Shown here piece after piece: positions 24,898 to 54,206 of a stretch of 64,000 bases of DNA. The first letter of the stretch is position 1. Every line of letters begins with the position of its first letter. The translations under genes were made by a program, and so were the position numbers. The notes under the pieces are model-generated. The model was not told where the DNA came from and did no database searches. It was given only the letters and a program-made list of their open reading frames with translations. The DNA is taken from contig NZ_CP109598.1 in the NCBI RefSeq assembly GCF_036327775.1, positions 62,001 to 126,000 on the forward strand, read 5' to 3'. This DNA comes from Streptomyces sp. NBC_01498 (lineage in GTDB: Bacteria > Actinomycetota > Actinomycetes > Streptomycetales > Streptomycetaceae).

Positions 24898-27765
24898 ATG
24901 CGTCTGTTCGAACGTTCCAGGGAAGTAAAGGCACTCGCAAAAGCATTTGACGCCTGCTCGGCCGGAATAGGGCAATTCGTAATCATCACCGGCGGACCGG
25001 GTTCAGGTAAGAGTGAACTCGTCCACGACTCGCTGAGAACGGCTGGTGAAGCCGGGGCGACCGTCCTCCTCGCCACCGCGTCACCGACCGGGGCAAAGCA
25101 GCCGCTCAGCGTCTTTCGTCAATTACTGCGGGATGCGGAAGTGCCCTGCGACACGCTCGAACGTCTGGCGTCGTCTCACCCCGGATGGTATCAGGGGAAC
25201 GCCGACGAGAAGAGGGTAATTGCAGAACAGGACAGTCAGGATTCGGACAGGGAAAGGGCCGTCGCCCGTGCTGCGGAGGAAGCCGTGGCCGCCCTGCTCG
25301 ACCTCTCGGCGGAGCGTCCGCTGGTTCTCGCCGTCGACGACGCGCATCTGATGGACGACGATTCCCTCGCGGCAATGCTGACTCTTCTCCACCGAATACG
25401 GAAGAAACGATTCCTGGTCCTTTGCGTCAGCTGGGAGCAATCGGGAATCCGTGGGCCGGACGTCCACCGGCAGCTCATCAGACAGCCGCACGAACGCGTC
25501 CGTATCGCGCCGCTCACCGAGGACGGTGTGTCCGCCCTGCTCGGTGAGCACGCCGGACGGGCGGTCGACCGCGAGACGACCGACGCCTACCACCGGGCCA
25601 CCGGTGGCAATCCGATGCTCGTGCACGCGCTGCTCGACGACAGCACCCGCTTCGGTTCGGAACCGGGCAGGCCCGTCGCCAGTTCCGCCTACCGGCAGGC
25701 GGTGCTCAGCTGCCTCGGCGGCACGAGCCCCGCGCACACCCGGATCGGCGCCGCGGTCGCCGTGCTGGGCGACGGTTTCGCCTCCGCCCGCACCGTGGCC
25801 CTGGTCACCGGCGAGTCCCTGACGACGGTCCTCGAGGGCGCGTCGGTGCTCAACTCCGTCGGGCTGCTGTCGGACTGGACCTTCCGGCATCCGGCCGCCG
25901 CCGACGCGGTGCTGCACGAGCTCCCGCCGAAGGAGCTGGCCCGGCTCAACGCGGACGCCGCGCGGCTGCTCTACCAGGCCGGGGCGCCCGAACGCGAGGT
26001 GGCCGGCCGGCTGCTCGCCGCCGACCAGGTCGTCCGCCCCTGGGGGTCGAAGGTGCTGCGCGGCGCCGCCGATCTCGCGCTCGGGGCGGACAACGTACGG
26101 GAGTCGATGAGCTATCTGCGGCTCGCCCTGCGCGACCACACCGACGAGCACGACCGCCACCGGCTGCTGGCGGCGATGGGCCGCGCGGCCTGGCGGGTGA
26201 ACCCCGCCGCGGCGGAGGCGTCCCTGGCCCAGCTGCGACGAGCGGTGTTCGACGACTGCCTGGAGGCGGACGACGCGGCCACCGTTCTGCGGCACATGCT
26301 CTGGCAGGGTGAGGACTCCGACGAGGTCGCCCTCGCGATCGGCGCGCTCAGCGGCCCCGCCCGCTCGGAGCGGGACAACCAGTCCATCGCCGAGGTGGAG
26401 TTCATCCGGCAGTGGTTCTACGGGGTCCCCCGGGTCTGCCGGCCCGGCGAACGCGGTGACGACGGGGCGGTCACCGACGGACCGGCCGGCGGACCGGCGA
26501 CCGGGTACGTGCTGCGCGAGTCCGGTCTGGCGGGGCTCAGTCCGAAGCTGACCCAGCTGATCGCGGGTGCGTCGGACGAGGTGGTCGCCGCCGTGGTGCA
26601 GTCCCTCCAGGGGCTCCAACTCGACCGGATGAAGCCCGAGTTGGTGGCCATGTCACTGCTCGCCATCGCGCACACGGACCGCACCGGGACCGCGGCGGAG
26701 GTGTGCGAGACGCTGCTCGCCTACGTGGAGCGGCGCAAGGCCACCACCTGGCACGCGCTGCTGACCGCCGTCCGCGCGGAGATCGCCCTGTTGCAGGGGG
26801 ACATCGAGACGGCGGACGCCATGTCGGCGCGGGCCCTGGACATGATGCACACCCGGGGCTGGGGCGTCCTGATCGGTCTGCCGCTGGGCACCGCGGTGTT
26901 CGCCAACACCGCACTGGGCCGGCACGACCGGGCGGCCGAACTGCTGGAGCACGAACTGCCCGACGCGGTGTTCCGTACGGTCTTCGGGGTGCAGTACCTC
27001 CGTGCCCGCGGGCATCACTATCTCGCCACCGACCGGGCGTTCGCCGGGCTCAGCGACTTCGAGACGTGCGGCCGGCTGATGCGCGACGCCAACGCCGAAC
27101 TCCACAAGGGCATTCCGTGGCGGGCCGACCTCGCCGAGGCGAATCTGCGCATCGGCCGGACGAAGACGGCGCGCGAGTGGGCGGAGGCGCAGGTCGAGGT
27201 GGGCGGCAGCCGGCCCAGTTCCCGTGCGCGAGGTGTCGCGCTGCGGCTGCTGGCCCAGATGAGCAGGCCGAATGTACGCACCTCGCTGCTGCACGAGGCG
27301 ATCGACCTGCTCCGGGCGTCGGGCGACCGGCGTGAACTGGCCGTGGCCTTCTCGGACCTGTCGGCCACGCACTACGAACTGGGTGACTACGCGCGGGCCC
27401 GGCTGGTCGCCCGGCACGCGGGTCAGGTGGCGGCCACCGGCCCCGCCGAGTCCGCCGTCGGAAGCAGGCTCGTGGCGCTGGAACACCTCGGACTGCCGGA
27501 GGAGCCCGGCACGGCGATGCTGCTGACGGACGCCGAGTGCCGGGTCGCCGGACTGGCGGCGCTCGGCTACAGCAATCGCGAGATCAGCCGGCGCATCCAC
27601 GTCACGATGAGCACAGTTGAACAGCATTTGACGCGCGTATACCGGAAGTTGAAGGTGGCGAGCCGGGCGGATCTTCCGTCGAAGATGCTGGAGCACCGCA
27701 TCCCCACCCTGTCGGACCACTTCTCCGCCGGGGGGACGTCCGCGTCCGCGCTGTCACGCGGCTGA
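24898..27765 (+). CDS. Large ATP-binding LuxR-family (LAL) activator of the PKS cluster, with a TTA codon
   Basis: A 955-residue LAL regulator. The N-terminal AAA-type ATPase has Walker A GGPGSGKS at 32-39 and Walker B LVLAVDDAHLMD near 143. A long TPR-like helical middle follows, then a C-terminal LuxR HTH at about 875-920 (DAECRVAGLAALGYSNREIS, then STVEQHLTRVYRKLKV). LALs are typical pathway-specific activators of macrolide and macrolactam clusters. Codon 76 (25123-25125) is TTA, so bldA may gate its translation. The ATG at 24898, with AAAGGG upstream, gives the usual MRLFER-type start; an upstream extension is open but unlike the family. It is convergent with the PKS genes. Confidence 0.88.
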   Translation: MRLFERSREVKALAKAFDACSAGIGQFVIITGGPGSGKSELVHDSLRTAGEAGATVLLATASPTGAKQPLSVFRQLLRDAEVPCDTLERLASSHPGWYQGNADEKRVIAEQDSQDSDRERAVARAAEEAVAALLDLSAERPLVLAVDDAHLMDDDSLAAMLTLLHRIRKKRFLVLCVSWEQSGIRGPDVHRQLIRQPHERVRIAPLTEDGVSALLGEHAGRAVDRETTDAYHRATGGNPMLVHALLDDSTRFGSEPGRPVASSAYRQAVLSCLGGTSPAHTRIGAAVAVLGDGFASARTVALVTGESLTTVLEGASVLNSVGLLSDWTFRHPAAADAVLHELPPKELARLNADAARLLYQAGAPEREVAGRLLAADQVVRPWGSKVLRGAADLALGADNVRESMSYLRLALRDHTDEHDRHRLLAAMGRAAWRVNPAAAEASLAQLRRAVFDDCLEADDAATVLRHMLWQGEDSDEVALAIGALSGPARSERDNQSIAEVEFIRQWFYGVPRVCRPGERGDDGAVTDGPAGGPATGYVLRESGLAGLSPKLTQLIAGASDEVVAAVVQSLQGLQLDRMKPELVAMSLLAIAHTDRTGTAAEVCETLLAYVERRKATTWHALLTAVRAEIALLQGDIETADAMSARALDMMHTRGWGVLIGLPLGTAVFANTALGRHDRAAELLEHELPDAVFRTVFGVQYLRARGHHYLATDRAFAGLSDFETCGRLMRDANAELHKGIPWRADLAEANLRIGRTKTAREWAEAQVEVGGSRPSSRARGVALRLLAQMSRPNVRTSLLHEAIDLLRASGDRRELAVAFSDLSATHYELGDYARARLVARHAGQVAATGPAESAVGSRLVALEHLGLPEEPGTAMLLTDAECRVAGLAALGYSNREISRRIHVTMSTVEQHLTRVYRKLKVASRADLPSKMLEHRIPTLSDHFSAGGTSASALSRG

Positions 27766-27786
27766 TCCCGGCCGGGACCGTCCCCG

Positions 27787-27812
27787 CTGCCGCGCCCCCG
27801 TGGGCGCGGCAG
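27787..27812 (+). terminator. Hairpin after the LAL gene
   Basis: CTGCCGCGCCC, loop CCGT, GGGCGCGGCAG: a perfect 11-bp stem 21 nt after the stop. Confidence 0.65.
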
Positions 27813-27875
27813 ACGCGTGACCGGAGGCGTGTACGGCGTCGCGGTCACGGCTCCGGCGGGTACGACCGCGTACGA

Positions 27876-27910
27876 CCGAACCCCCCGCGCCACCGGCGCG
27901 GGGGGTTCGG
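27876..27910. terminator. Strong convergent terminator between the LAL and PKS genes
   Basis: A perfect 16-bp stem, CCGAACCCCCCGCGCC (27876-27891) with 27895-27910, and a 3-nt loop. It lies 17 nt past the PKS stop and probably terminates PKS transcription; it may act from both sides. Confidence 0.8.
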
Positions 27911-27927
27911 TCGTCGGGAAGGGTCGG

Positions 27928-38577
<10,650 letters not shown>

Positions 38578-38695
38578 GGTTGGGGTCGCTCCCTGGTTGC
38601 TCGACCGTGCCTGTGTCGCGCGGCCGCGGGTCGTGTGGCGTGGGTCATGCGGCGTGGGGCCGTACGGGCGTGCCGCGCCGTGCGGCGGTCGGGGG

Positions 38696-49529
<10,834 letters not shown>

Positions 49530-49534
<5 letters not shown>

Positions 49535-49560
49535 CGACGCATCTCCATTCATCGACGCAT
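49530..49560 (-). repeat. 18-bp-period direct repeat at the PKS start
   Basis: TTCATCGACGCAT occurs at 49530-49542 and 49548-49560 on the plus strand. On the coding strand each copy carries ATGAA, giving two in-frame ATG codons six codons apart (MNGDAS/MNTTGS). Only the downstream one has a good ribosome-binding site. Confidence 0.85.
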
Positions 49561-49618
49561 GTCCCCATCGGTCGACACCCGTATGACGTGAACCGTAATC
49601 AGGCAACAGAAAAGTCCA

Positions 49619-49638
49619 TAACCCCTTACGCCCCCCTA
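49619..49638 (-). promoter_or_regulatory. Candidate activator site S2 before the first PKS gene
   Basis: On the minus strand: TAGGGG-GGCG-TAAGGGG, a direct repeat with 10-bp period. It matches S1 (58314-58330) and S3 (58406-58421). It overlaps the last codons of the mutase gene and starts about 85 bp upstream of the PKS start. A proposed LAL binding site; inference. Confidence 0.5.
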
Positions 49639-50936
49639 GGCGCGATCCGCTCCTCGGCGGAGGAATCACCGGCGGGCCCGGAGTCGAACGTCCGGCGAAT
49701 GTAGGACAACGAGGAGAGGAGTTCCGCGGACGACACCGAACGGGCCGGGGCGACTCCGGATGTCCGGGTCAGCGGCATTTTCCCGGTGACGGCCCAGCGC
49801 AGCCGCCCGTCCTCGTCCAGATAACTCCTGCTGAGCCCCGTGTTGTCCGGATGGAGGCAGTAGGGAACGTCCAGATAGCCCCGGGCGAACGCCGTCAACA
49901 GCCCGTGTCCGACGTCGGGCCCGAGGTTCATCACCGCTTCGACCAGCGCGGACGCCTCCGCGTAGGTCTCGGAGTCGGCGTCGGGCGGCGTACCGCGTAC
50001 GGTGCGCGCGGCCACCGCCGAGGCGTGTTCCAGCGCGCTGACGTTCTCCTCGATCGTCGGAATGCGGAGGGATTCCGAGACCGTCTTCACGATGAGCCGC
50101 GCCGCGCCGGTGGCGACGGCCAGTTCGGCCGCTTGTCCGAGCAATGCGAAGGTGCCGGAGGGGGTTTGCGGATACAGCCCCATATAGGCGTAGACGACGA
50201 CATGCCATTGCGCGTCGGGCAGTAATTCCGTGCACAGCCGGCGCAGCGCGGCGACGGCTTCCCTGTCCTGGCCCCGGTGGGTCTGCTGCGCGTAACTGAC
50301 GGAAATGCTGCGCAGCCCGTACTCGTAGAAGAACCGGGCCTCCAGGGCGCTGATGGCGACCAGCAGACTGGGCGGGCAGAGCTGGCCGAGCATGCAGCCG
50401 CCGAAGGTCTCCAGGTGCGGCTCCAGGCCGGGGCGCCGGGCGGAGGCGAACAGGGCGGTGGAGCGTGCCCAGTTGGCAACGGACTGGGCGAGCGGGGTGC
50501 GTCCGTACGGCAGGCAGTAGGAGACCGGGCCGCCCTCGGAGGCGTCGAGGTCCGCCGCCATGAGGGCCTTGAAGATGTCCTCGGGGACGGCCGAGCCGTG
50601 CCGGACCTGGACGGGGAAGTCCGCGTCCAGGACGCCGTCGAGGATGGAGCGGGTGGTGTCGAGGCCGTGGCTGACGAGGGGGTAGCCGTTGAGCGCGACC
50701 CCTTCGAGCAGGGCCAGTTCGGCGGATTCCAGGTCCCCCACCCTGGTGTAGCTGTCCAGGGTGAGGGTCCCGACGGTGGTGGCGTGCGCCTCGCGGGTGG
50801 CCAGCAGCCCGGCCCGCATGACGGCCGGGTCGCTCATGCCCATGCGCGGCTGTACGACGAGGTGTCCGGCCGCGTGGGCCCGGCCGACGAACGCGCCGAA
50901 CCCGGTGCCGTGCGCGCCGGACCCGGCGTCGTTCAC
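49626..50936 (-). CDS. Glutamate mutase (methylaspartate mutase) large E-type subunit
   Basis: A 436-residue protein of the B12-dependent glutamate mutase epsilon family: VVQPRMGMSDPAVMRAGL near 29, VALNGYPLVSHG near 74, VQVRHGSAVPEDIFKALMA near 102, GPVSYCLPYGRTPLAQSV near 126 and FGGCMLGQLCPPSLLVA near 165. With the small subunit it rearranges L-glutamate to 3-methyl-L-aspartate, the starter precursor in vicenistatin-type pathways. The GTG at 50936 overlaps the stop of the small-subunit gene (GTGA). Codon 238 (50223-50225) is TTA, so starter supply may depend on bldA. It is the last gene before the first PKS. Confidence 0.9.
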   Translation of the reverse strand: MNDAGSGAHGTGFGAFVGRAHAAGHLVVQPRMGMSDPAVMRAGLLATREAHATTVGTLTLDSYTRVGDLESAELALLEGVALNGYPLVSHGLDTTRSILDGVLDADFPVQVRHGSAVPEDIFKALMAADLDASEGGPVSYCLPYGRTPLAQSVANWARSTALFASARRPGLEPHLETFGGCMLGQLCPPSLLVAISALEARFFYEYGLRSISVSYAQQTHRGQDREAVAALRRLCTELLPDAQWHVVVYAYMGLYPQTPSGTFALLGQAAELAVATGAARLIVKTVSESLRIPTIEENVSALEHASAVAARTVRGTPPDADSETYAEASALVEAVMNLGPDVGHGLLTAFARGYLDVPYCLHPDNTGLSRSYLDEDGRLRWAVTGKMPLTRTSGVAPARSVSSAELLSSLSYIRRTFDSGPAGDSSAEERIAPRGA

Positions 50937-51412
50937 ACCGCGGCCCGCTGCGCCACCGGGGCGAGCATGCGGGTGAAGGTGGCGACGCCCTCGGCGCTGT
51001 CGTCGAAGACGGCGTCGTAGCCGGCGCGCATCAGTCCGACGGTCTCGTCGGCGCTCTGCTCGCCGTGGATGCCGAGCTTGCCGCCGATGACGGCGGTCAC
51101 CCGGGCCAGGTCGGGGCACTCGCGCAGGGCGGTGATGGCGCGCATGCCGTCGCGGTAGCCGTGGCCGTTGACGCTGCTCATGACGAGGAGCGCGGGCCGT
51201 TCGGCGCGCAGGGTGCTGATGATCAGGTCCTCGGGGACGCACGGGCCGAGGTTGACGACGCGGTGGCCGTGCTCCTCCAGCAGCAGCTGGAGGAAGACGA
51301 GCCCCCAGGTGTGCGAGTCGGACAGCGCGCCCGCGACGACGGCCGTCGGGCGGTCGTCGGAGGCGTGCGCGCCGGGCGCGGGGGCGGTGGTGCCGGTGGT
51401 GGTTCTCATCAT
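50933..51412 (-). CDS. Glutamate mutase small S-type subunit (B12-binding)
   Basis: A 159-residue Rossmann-like cobalamin-binding protein. The base-off/His-on motif DxHxxG is present as DSHTWG at 32-37, followed by VVNLGPCVPEDLI, VMSSVNGHGYRDG and VIGGKLGI, as in GlmS/MutS subunits. It holds adenosylcobalamin for the E subunit. Two adjacent ATGs (51412, 51409) and a GTG at 51418 that overlaps the decarboxylase stop are all possible starts; ATG 51412 is chosen, 10 nt after AGG. The stop overlaps the large-subunit start, which ensures balanced synthesis. Confidence 0.9.
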   Translation of the reverse strand: MMRTTTGTTAPAPGAHASDDRPTAVVAGALSDSHTWGLVFLQLLLEEHGHRVVNLGPCVPEDLIISTLRAERPALLVMSSVNGHGYRDGMRAITALRECPDLARVTAVIGGKLGIHGEQSADETVGLMRAGYDAVFDDSAEGVATFTRMLAPVAQRAAV

Positions 51413-51414
51413 GG

Positions 51415-52662
51415 TCACAGGGCCTGTCCGTGTTCGTAGCCGCGTATGTGTTCGATGCGCGAGACGGAGACCAGCTCCGTGCCGCGTACGACGATTTCCT
51501 TGGGTGCCGGTCTGCCGAGGAACATCAGCAGGCTCGCGGTGGTCCCGTAGGCACCGGAGTTGGGGATGGTGACGAGGTCGCCCGGTGCCAGGTCCGGCAG
51601 CCGCAGATCGCGTCCGAGCAGATCGCCGGGGGTGCAGAGGGGGCCGACGAGGCTGGTGGTGTGCTCGGCGGCGGGGTCGGTCTCCAGCGGGCCGACGGTG
51701 ACGGGGAAGATCCGGCCGAGGCCGGACATCCCGCCGAAGACGTTGATGCCGCCGTCGAGCACGGCGAAGCGCCGGCCCCGGCTCTCCTTGAGGTTGACGA
51801 CGCCGAGGAGCAGCGAGCCGCTGTCGCCGACGAGATGGCGGCCCGACTCGCACGCGACGGTCGGGGCGCCCTCGCGCCAGCCGGGGAAGTGCTCGTCGAG
51901 GGCGGCGGACAGCTCGGCGCGGAGGTTCGGGTAGGTGGGCCGTTCGCCGCTCACGGCGTACGGGGCGGCGAACCCGCCGCCGATGTCCAGGAAGCGCAGG
52001 GGCACGCCGAGTTCGCGCTGGAGGTGCGCGGCGGTCTCGATGGTGTTGCGGAACTCTGCGACGAGGCTGGCCTCGTCGCCCGCGTTGCTGAGCGGGAAGA
52101 AGTGCAGTCCCTCCACGACCGTGCCGGGGACGTCGGTCACCTCGTGCCGGAGGTCGGGCAGGGTTTCGCTGTCGAAGCCGAACTGCGAGGGCACCCCGGT
52201 CATCCGGATGCTGGTGGGGGCGCTCGCCGCCGCGCTGTTCACCCGCAGCAGGCACTGGGCGACGACGCCGAGCGCCTGGGCACGGGCGCCGATCCGCCGC
52301 AGGTCGCCGAGCGACTCGACGGAGAACGTCCGGACGCCGCGGGCGAGCGCCTCGGTCAGTTCCTCGTCGGTCTTGCCGGGACCGGTGTAGAGGATGTCGC
52401 TGCCGGGGAAGCCGGCCTGGAGGACGGCGTCGAGTTCTCCGGTGGAGCTGATCTCGGCGCGGCAGGCCCGGCCGCCGTCGCCGCGCATCTCGCGCAGGAT
52501 CTCCGGGTGCGGGTTGGCCTTGGCCGCGTAGTACAGCACGACCTCTTCCGGCAGCGCGGCGTGCAGGTCGTCGCGCGCGGCGGCGACGCGCCGGAGGTCG
52601 TACACGTAGCTCGGGGTGCCGAAGTGCTTGGCGAGCTCGTGGAAGTCGGTGCCGGTGGTCAC
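51415..52662 (-). CDS. PLP-dependent (fold type III) decarboxylase, VinO-like
   Basis: A 415-residue diaminopimelate/ornithine decarboxylase-family enzyme. The PLP Lys is K48 in YYAAKANPHP, the phosphate-binding DIGGGFAAP is near 227, CESGRHLVGD is near 270, and the C-terminal active-site region is IPNSGAYG near 370. In the vin pathway VinO decarboxylates 3-methylaspartate attached to the carrier protein VinL, giving 3-aminoisobutyryl-ACP; the same is inferred here from synteny. The GTG start at 52662 overlaps the stop of the VinN-like gene (GTGA), and its own stop lies 2 nt before the first ATG of the mutase S gene. Confidence 0.88.
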   Translation of the reverse strand: MTTGTDFHELAKHFGTPSYVYDLRRVAAARDDLHAALPEEVVLYYAAKANPHPEILREMRGDGGRACRAEISSTGELDAVLQAGFPGSDILYTGPGKTDEELTEALARGVRTFSVESLGDLRRIGARAQALGVVAQCLLRVNSAAASAPTSIRMTGVPSQFGFDSETLPDLRHEVTDVPGTVVEGLHFFPLSNAGDEASLVAEFRNTIETAAHLQRELGVPLRFLDIGGGFAAPYAVSGERPTYPNLRAELSAALDEHFPGWREGAPTVACESGRHLVGDSGSLLLGVVNLKESRGRRFAVLDGGINVFGGMSGLGRIFPVTVGPLETDPAAEHTTSLVGPLCTPGDLLGRDLRLPDLAPGDLVTIPNSGAYGTTASLLMFLGRPAPKEIVVRGTELVSVSRIEHIRGYEHGQAL

Positions 52663-54206
52663 CGGGGGGTCCCTTCGAGGAGGCGGGCGAGCTGCTTGCG
52701 GTCGTGCTTGCCGTGCTGGGTGAGCGGCAGCTCGTCCAGGACCTGGCAGGTGGCGGGGACCTTGGCGAGTTCGAGGCGCAGGGAGAGTTCGCGCAGGACG
52801 ATGTGCGGCGCGATCTCGCCCTCGGCGAAGACGGCGAGGTCGCGGTCCCCGTCGGGCGGTACGGCGACGGCGGCGCGGACCCCGGGGATGTCGGTGGCGG
52901 CGGCCTCGATCTCCAGGGTGCTCATCCGTACGCCCCGGCGTTTGAACATGTCGTCGCGGCGGCCCTCGTAGTAGAGGAAGCCGTCCTCGTCCAGGTGGCC
53001 GAAGTCGCCGGTGTGCAGGCGGGGTTCACCCGCGGGGGTGGTGCGGAAGGTGCGGGCGGTGACCTCGGGGGCCCGCCAGTAGCCGGGCATCACATGGGGT
53101 CCCTCGACGACGATCTCGCCGGTGGCGCCGGTGGGCAGTTCGGCGCCGTCCTCGCCGAGGATCCGGACCCGGGTGCCGGGCAGCGGCCGGCCGACGGAGG
53201 CGGCCTTGCTGTCCTCGAACGCCGGGGGCAGCACGGAGATCCGCTTGCACTCGGTCTGGCCGAACTGGCGGACGACGTCCACTCCGGGGAACGCGGAGCG
53301 CAGCCCGTCGGCGGTGGTCTTGGGCAGCGCGGCGCCGGTGTTGGTGAACATCCGCACCCGGGCGGGCCCGGCGGGTCCGGTGTACGGCTCGCGCTCGGCG
53401 AGGGCGCAGATCATGGCGGCGAGGGACGGCACGATCGGCACGACCGTGGCGCCGCACTCGCGGATGCGGTCGAGCAGTACGAGGTCCGACTCGCCGTCGG
53501 CGAGGACCAGTTCGCTGCGGCCGAGGGTGGCGAGCAGGATCTTGTAGAGGCCGTAGTCCCAGGAGATGGGGAAGCGGCAGAAGACGACGTCGTCGGGCCG
53601 GTAGCCGAGTTCGAGCTGGATGGCCTCGGAGGCGAAGACCATCCGGCCGTGCGGGCAGACGACCGCCTTCGGCGCGGCCGTGCTGCCGGAGGTGTAGACG
53701 AGGACGGCGATGTCCTCGGGCGAGCCGTCCGGCTCGGCCCCGTCGGCCGGGCCGCCGGCGCCCCGCTCCCGCAGGGCGGTGACGTCGTCCCAGACGGTTT
53801 CCAGGGCGAACAGCGGTGCGGCCGAGAGCGCGCCGATCCGTTCCGCGGCGGCGTCCGGGACGACGACCAGGGCCGGTTCGGAGTTCTCGATCACCGAGCG
53901 CAGATGGAAGTCCTTCATGCCGGTGTTGACCGGTACGAGGACGGCGCCGTGCCGGGCGGCCCCGTAGAAGAGCGCGACCAGTTCCCGGGTGCTGGGCACC
54001 TGGACCAGGACGCGCTCGCCGCGCGTGATGCCGTGCCCGGTCAGCCAGGCGGCGAACGCGCGGCTGTGTTCGTCGAGTTGACGGTAGGTCCAGCGGCCGG
54101 CCGCGTCGCGTACGGCCCAGCTGTCGGCGGCCTGGTCCACCGCCTCGTCCAGCAGGGTGTGGACCATGACGTCCGTGCGGGCCCCGATGCTCCGTTGTGT
54201 GTTCAC
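52659..54206 (-). CDS. Beta-amino acid:ACP ligase (adenylation enzyme), VinN-like
   Basis: A 515-residue ANL-superfamily ligase. The P-loop is VLVYTSGSTAAPKA near 168, FPISWDYGLYK follows near 208 (the Asp corresponds to the one that binds the beta-amino group in VinN-type enzymes), RQFGQTE is near 311, and LHTGDFGHLDEDGFLYYEGR is near 400 with the hinge Asp. The C-terminal Lys region is LPLTQHGKHDRKQL. It should activate 3-methylaspartate and load it on the free ACP. The GTG at 54206 overlaps the stop of the VinM-like gene (GTGA). It is distinguished from its neighbour by size and by the WDYG motif; the VinN/VinM assignment is fairly firm because gene order matches vin. Confidence 0.87.
   Translation of the reverse strand: MNTQRSIGARTDVMVHTLLDEAVDQAADSWAVRDAAGRWTYRQLDEHSRAFAAWLTGHGITRGERVLVQVPSTRELVALFYGAARHGAVLVPVNTGMKDFHLRSVIENSEPALVVVPDAAAERIGALSAAPLFALETVWDDVTALRERGAGGPADGAEPDGSPEDIAVLVYTSGSTAAPKAVVCPHGRMVFASEAIQLELGYRPDDVVFCRFPISWDYGLYKILLATLGRSELVLADGESDLVLLDRIRECGATVVPIVPSLAAMICALAEREPYTGPAGPARVRMFTNTGAALPKTTADGLRSAFPGVDVVRQFGQTECKRISVLPPAFEDSKAASVGRPLPGTRVRILGEDGAELPTGATGEIVVEGPHVMPGYWRAPEVTARTFRTTPAGEPRLHTGDFGHLDEDGFLYYEGRRDDMFKRRGVRMSTLEIEAAATDIPGVRAAVAVPPDGDRDLAVFAEGEIAPHIVLRELSLRLELAKVPATCQVLDELPLTQHGKHDRKQLARLLEGTPR

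Noticed and set aside
24575..24928. A 117-codon plus-strand frame in the LAL leader
   Set aside because: No family similarity, poor codon bias and overlap with the LAL start; at most a leader peptide, for which there is no evidence.
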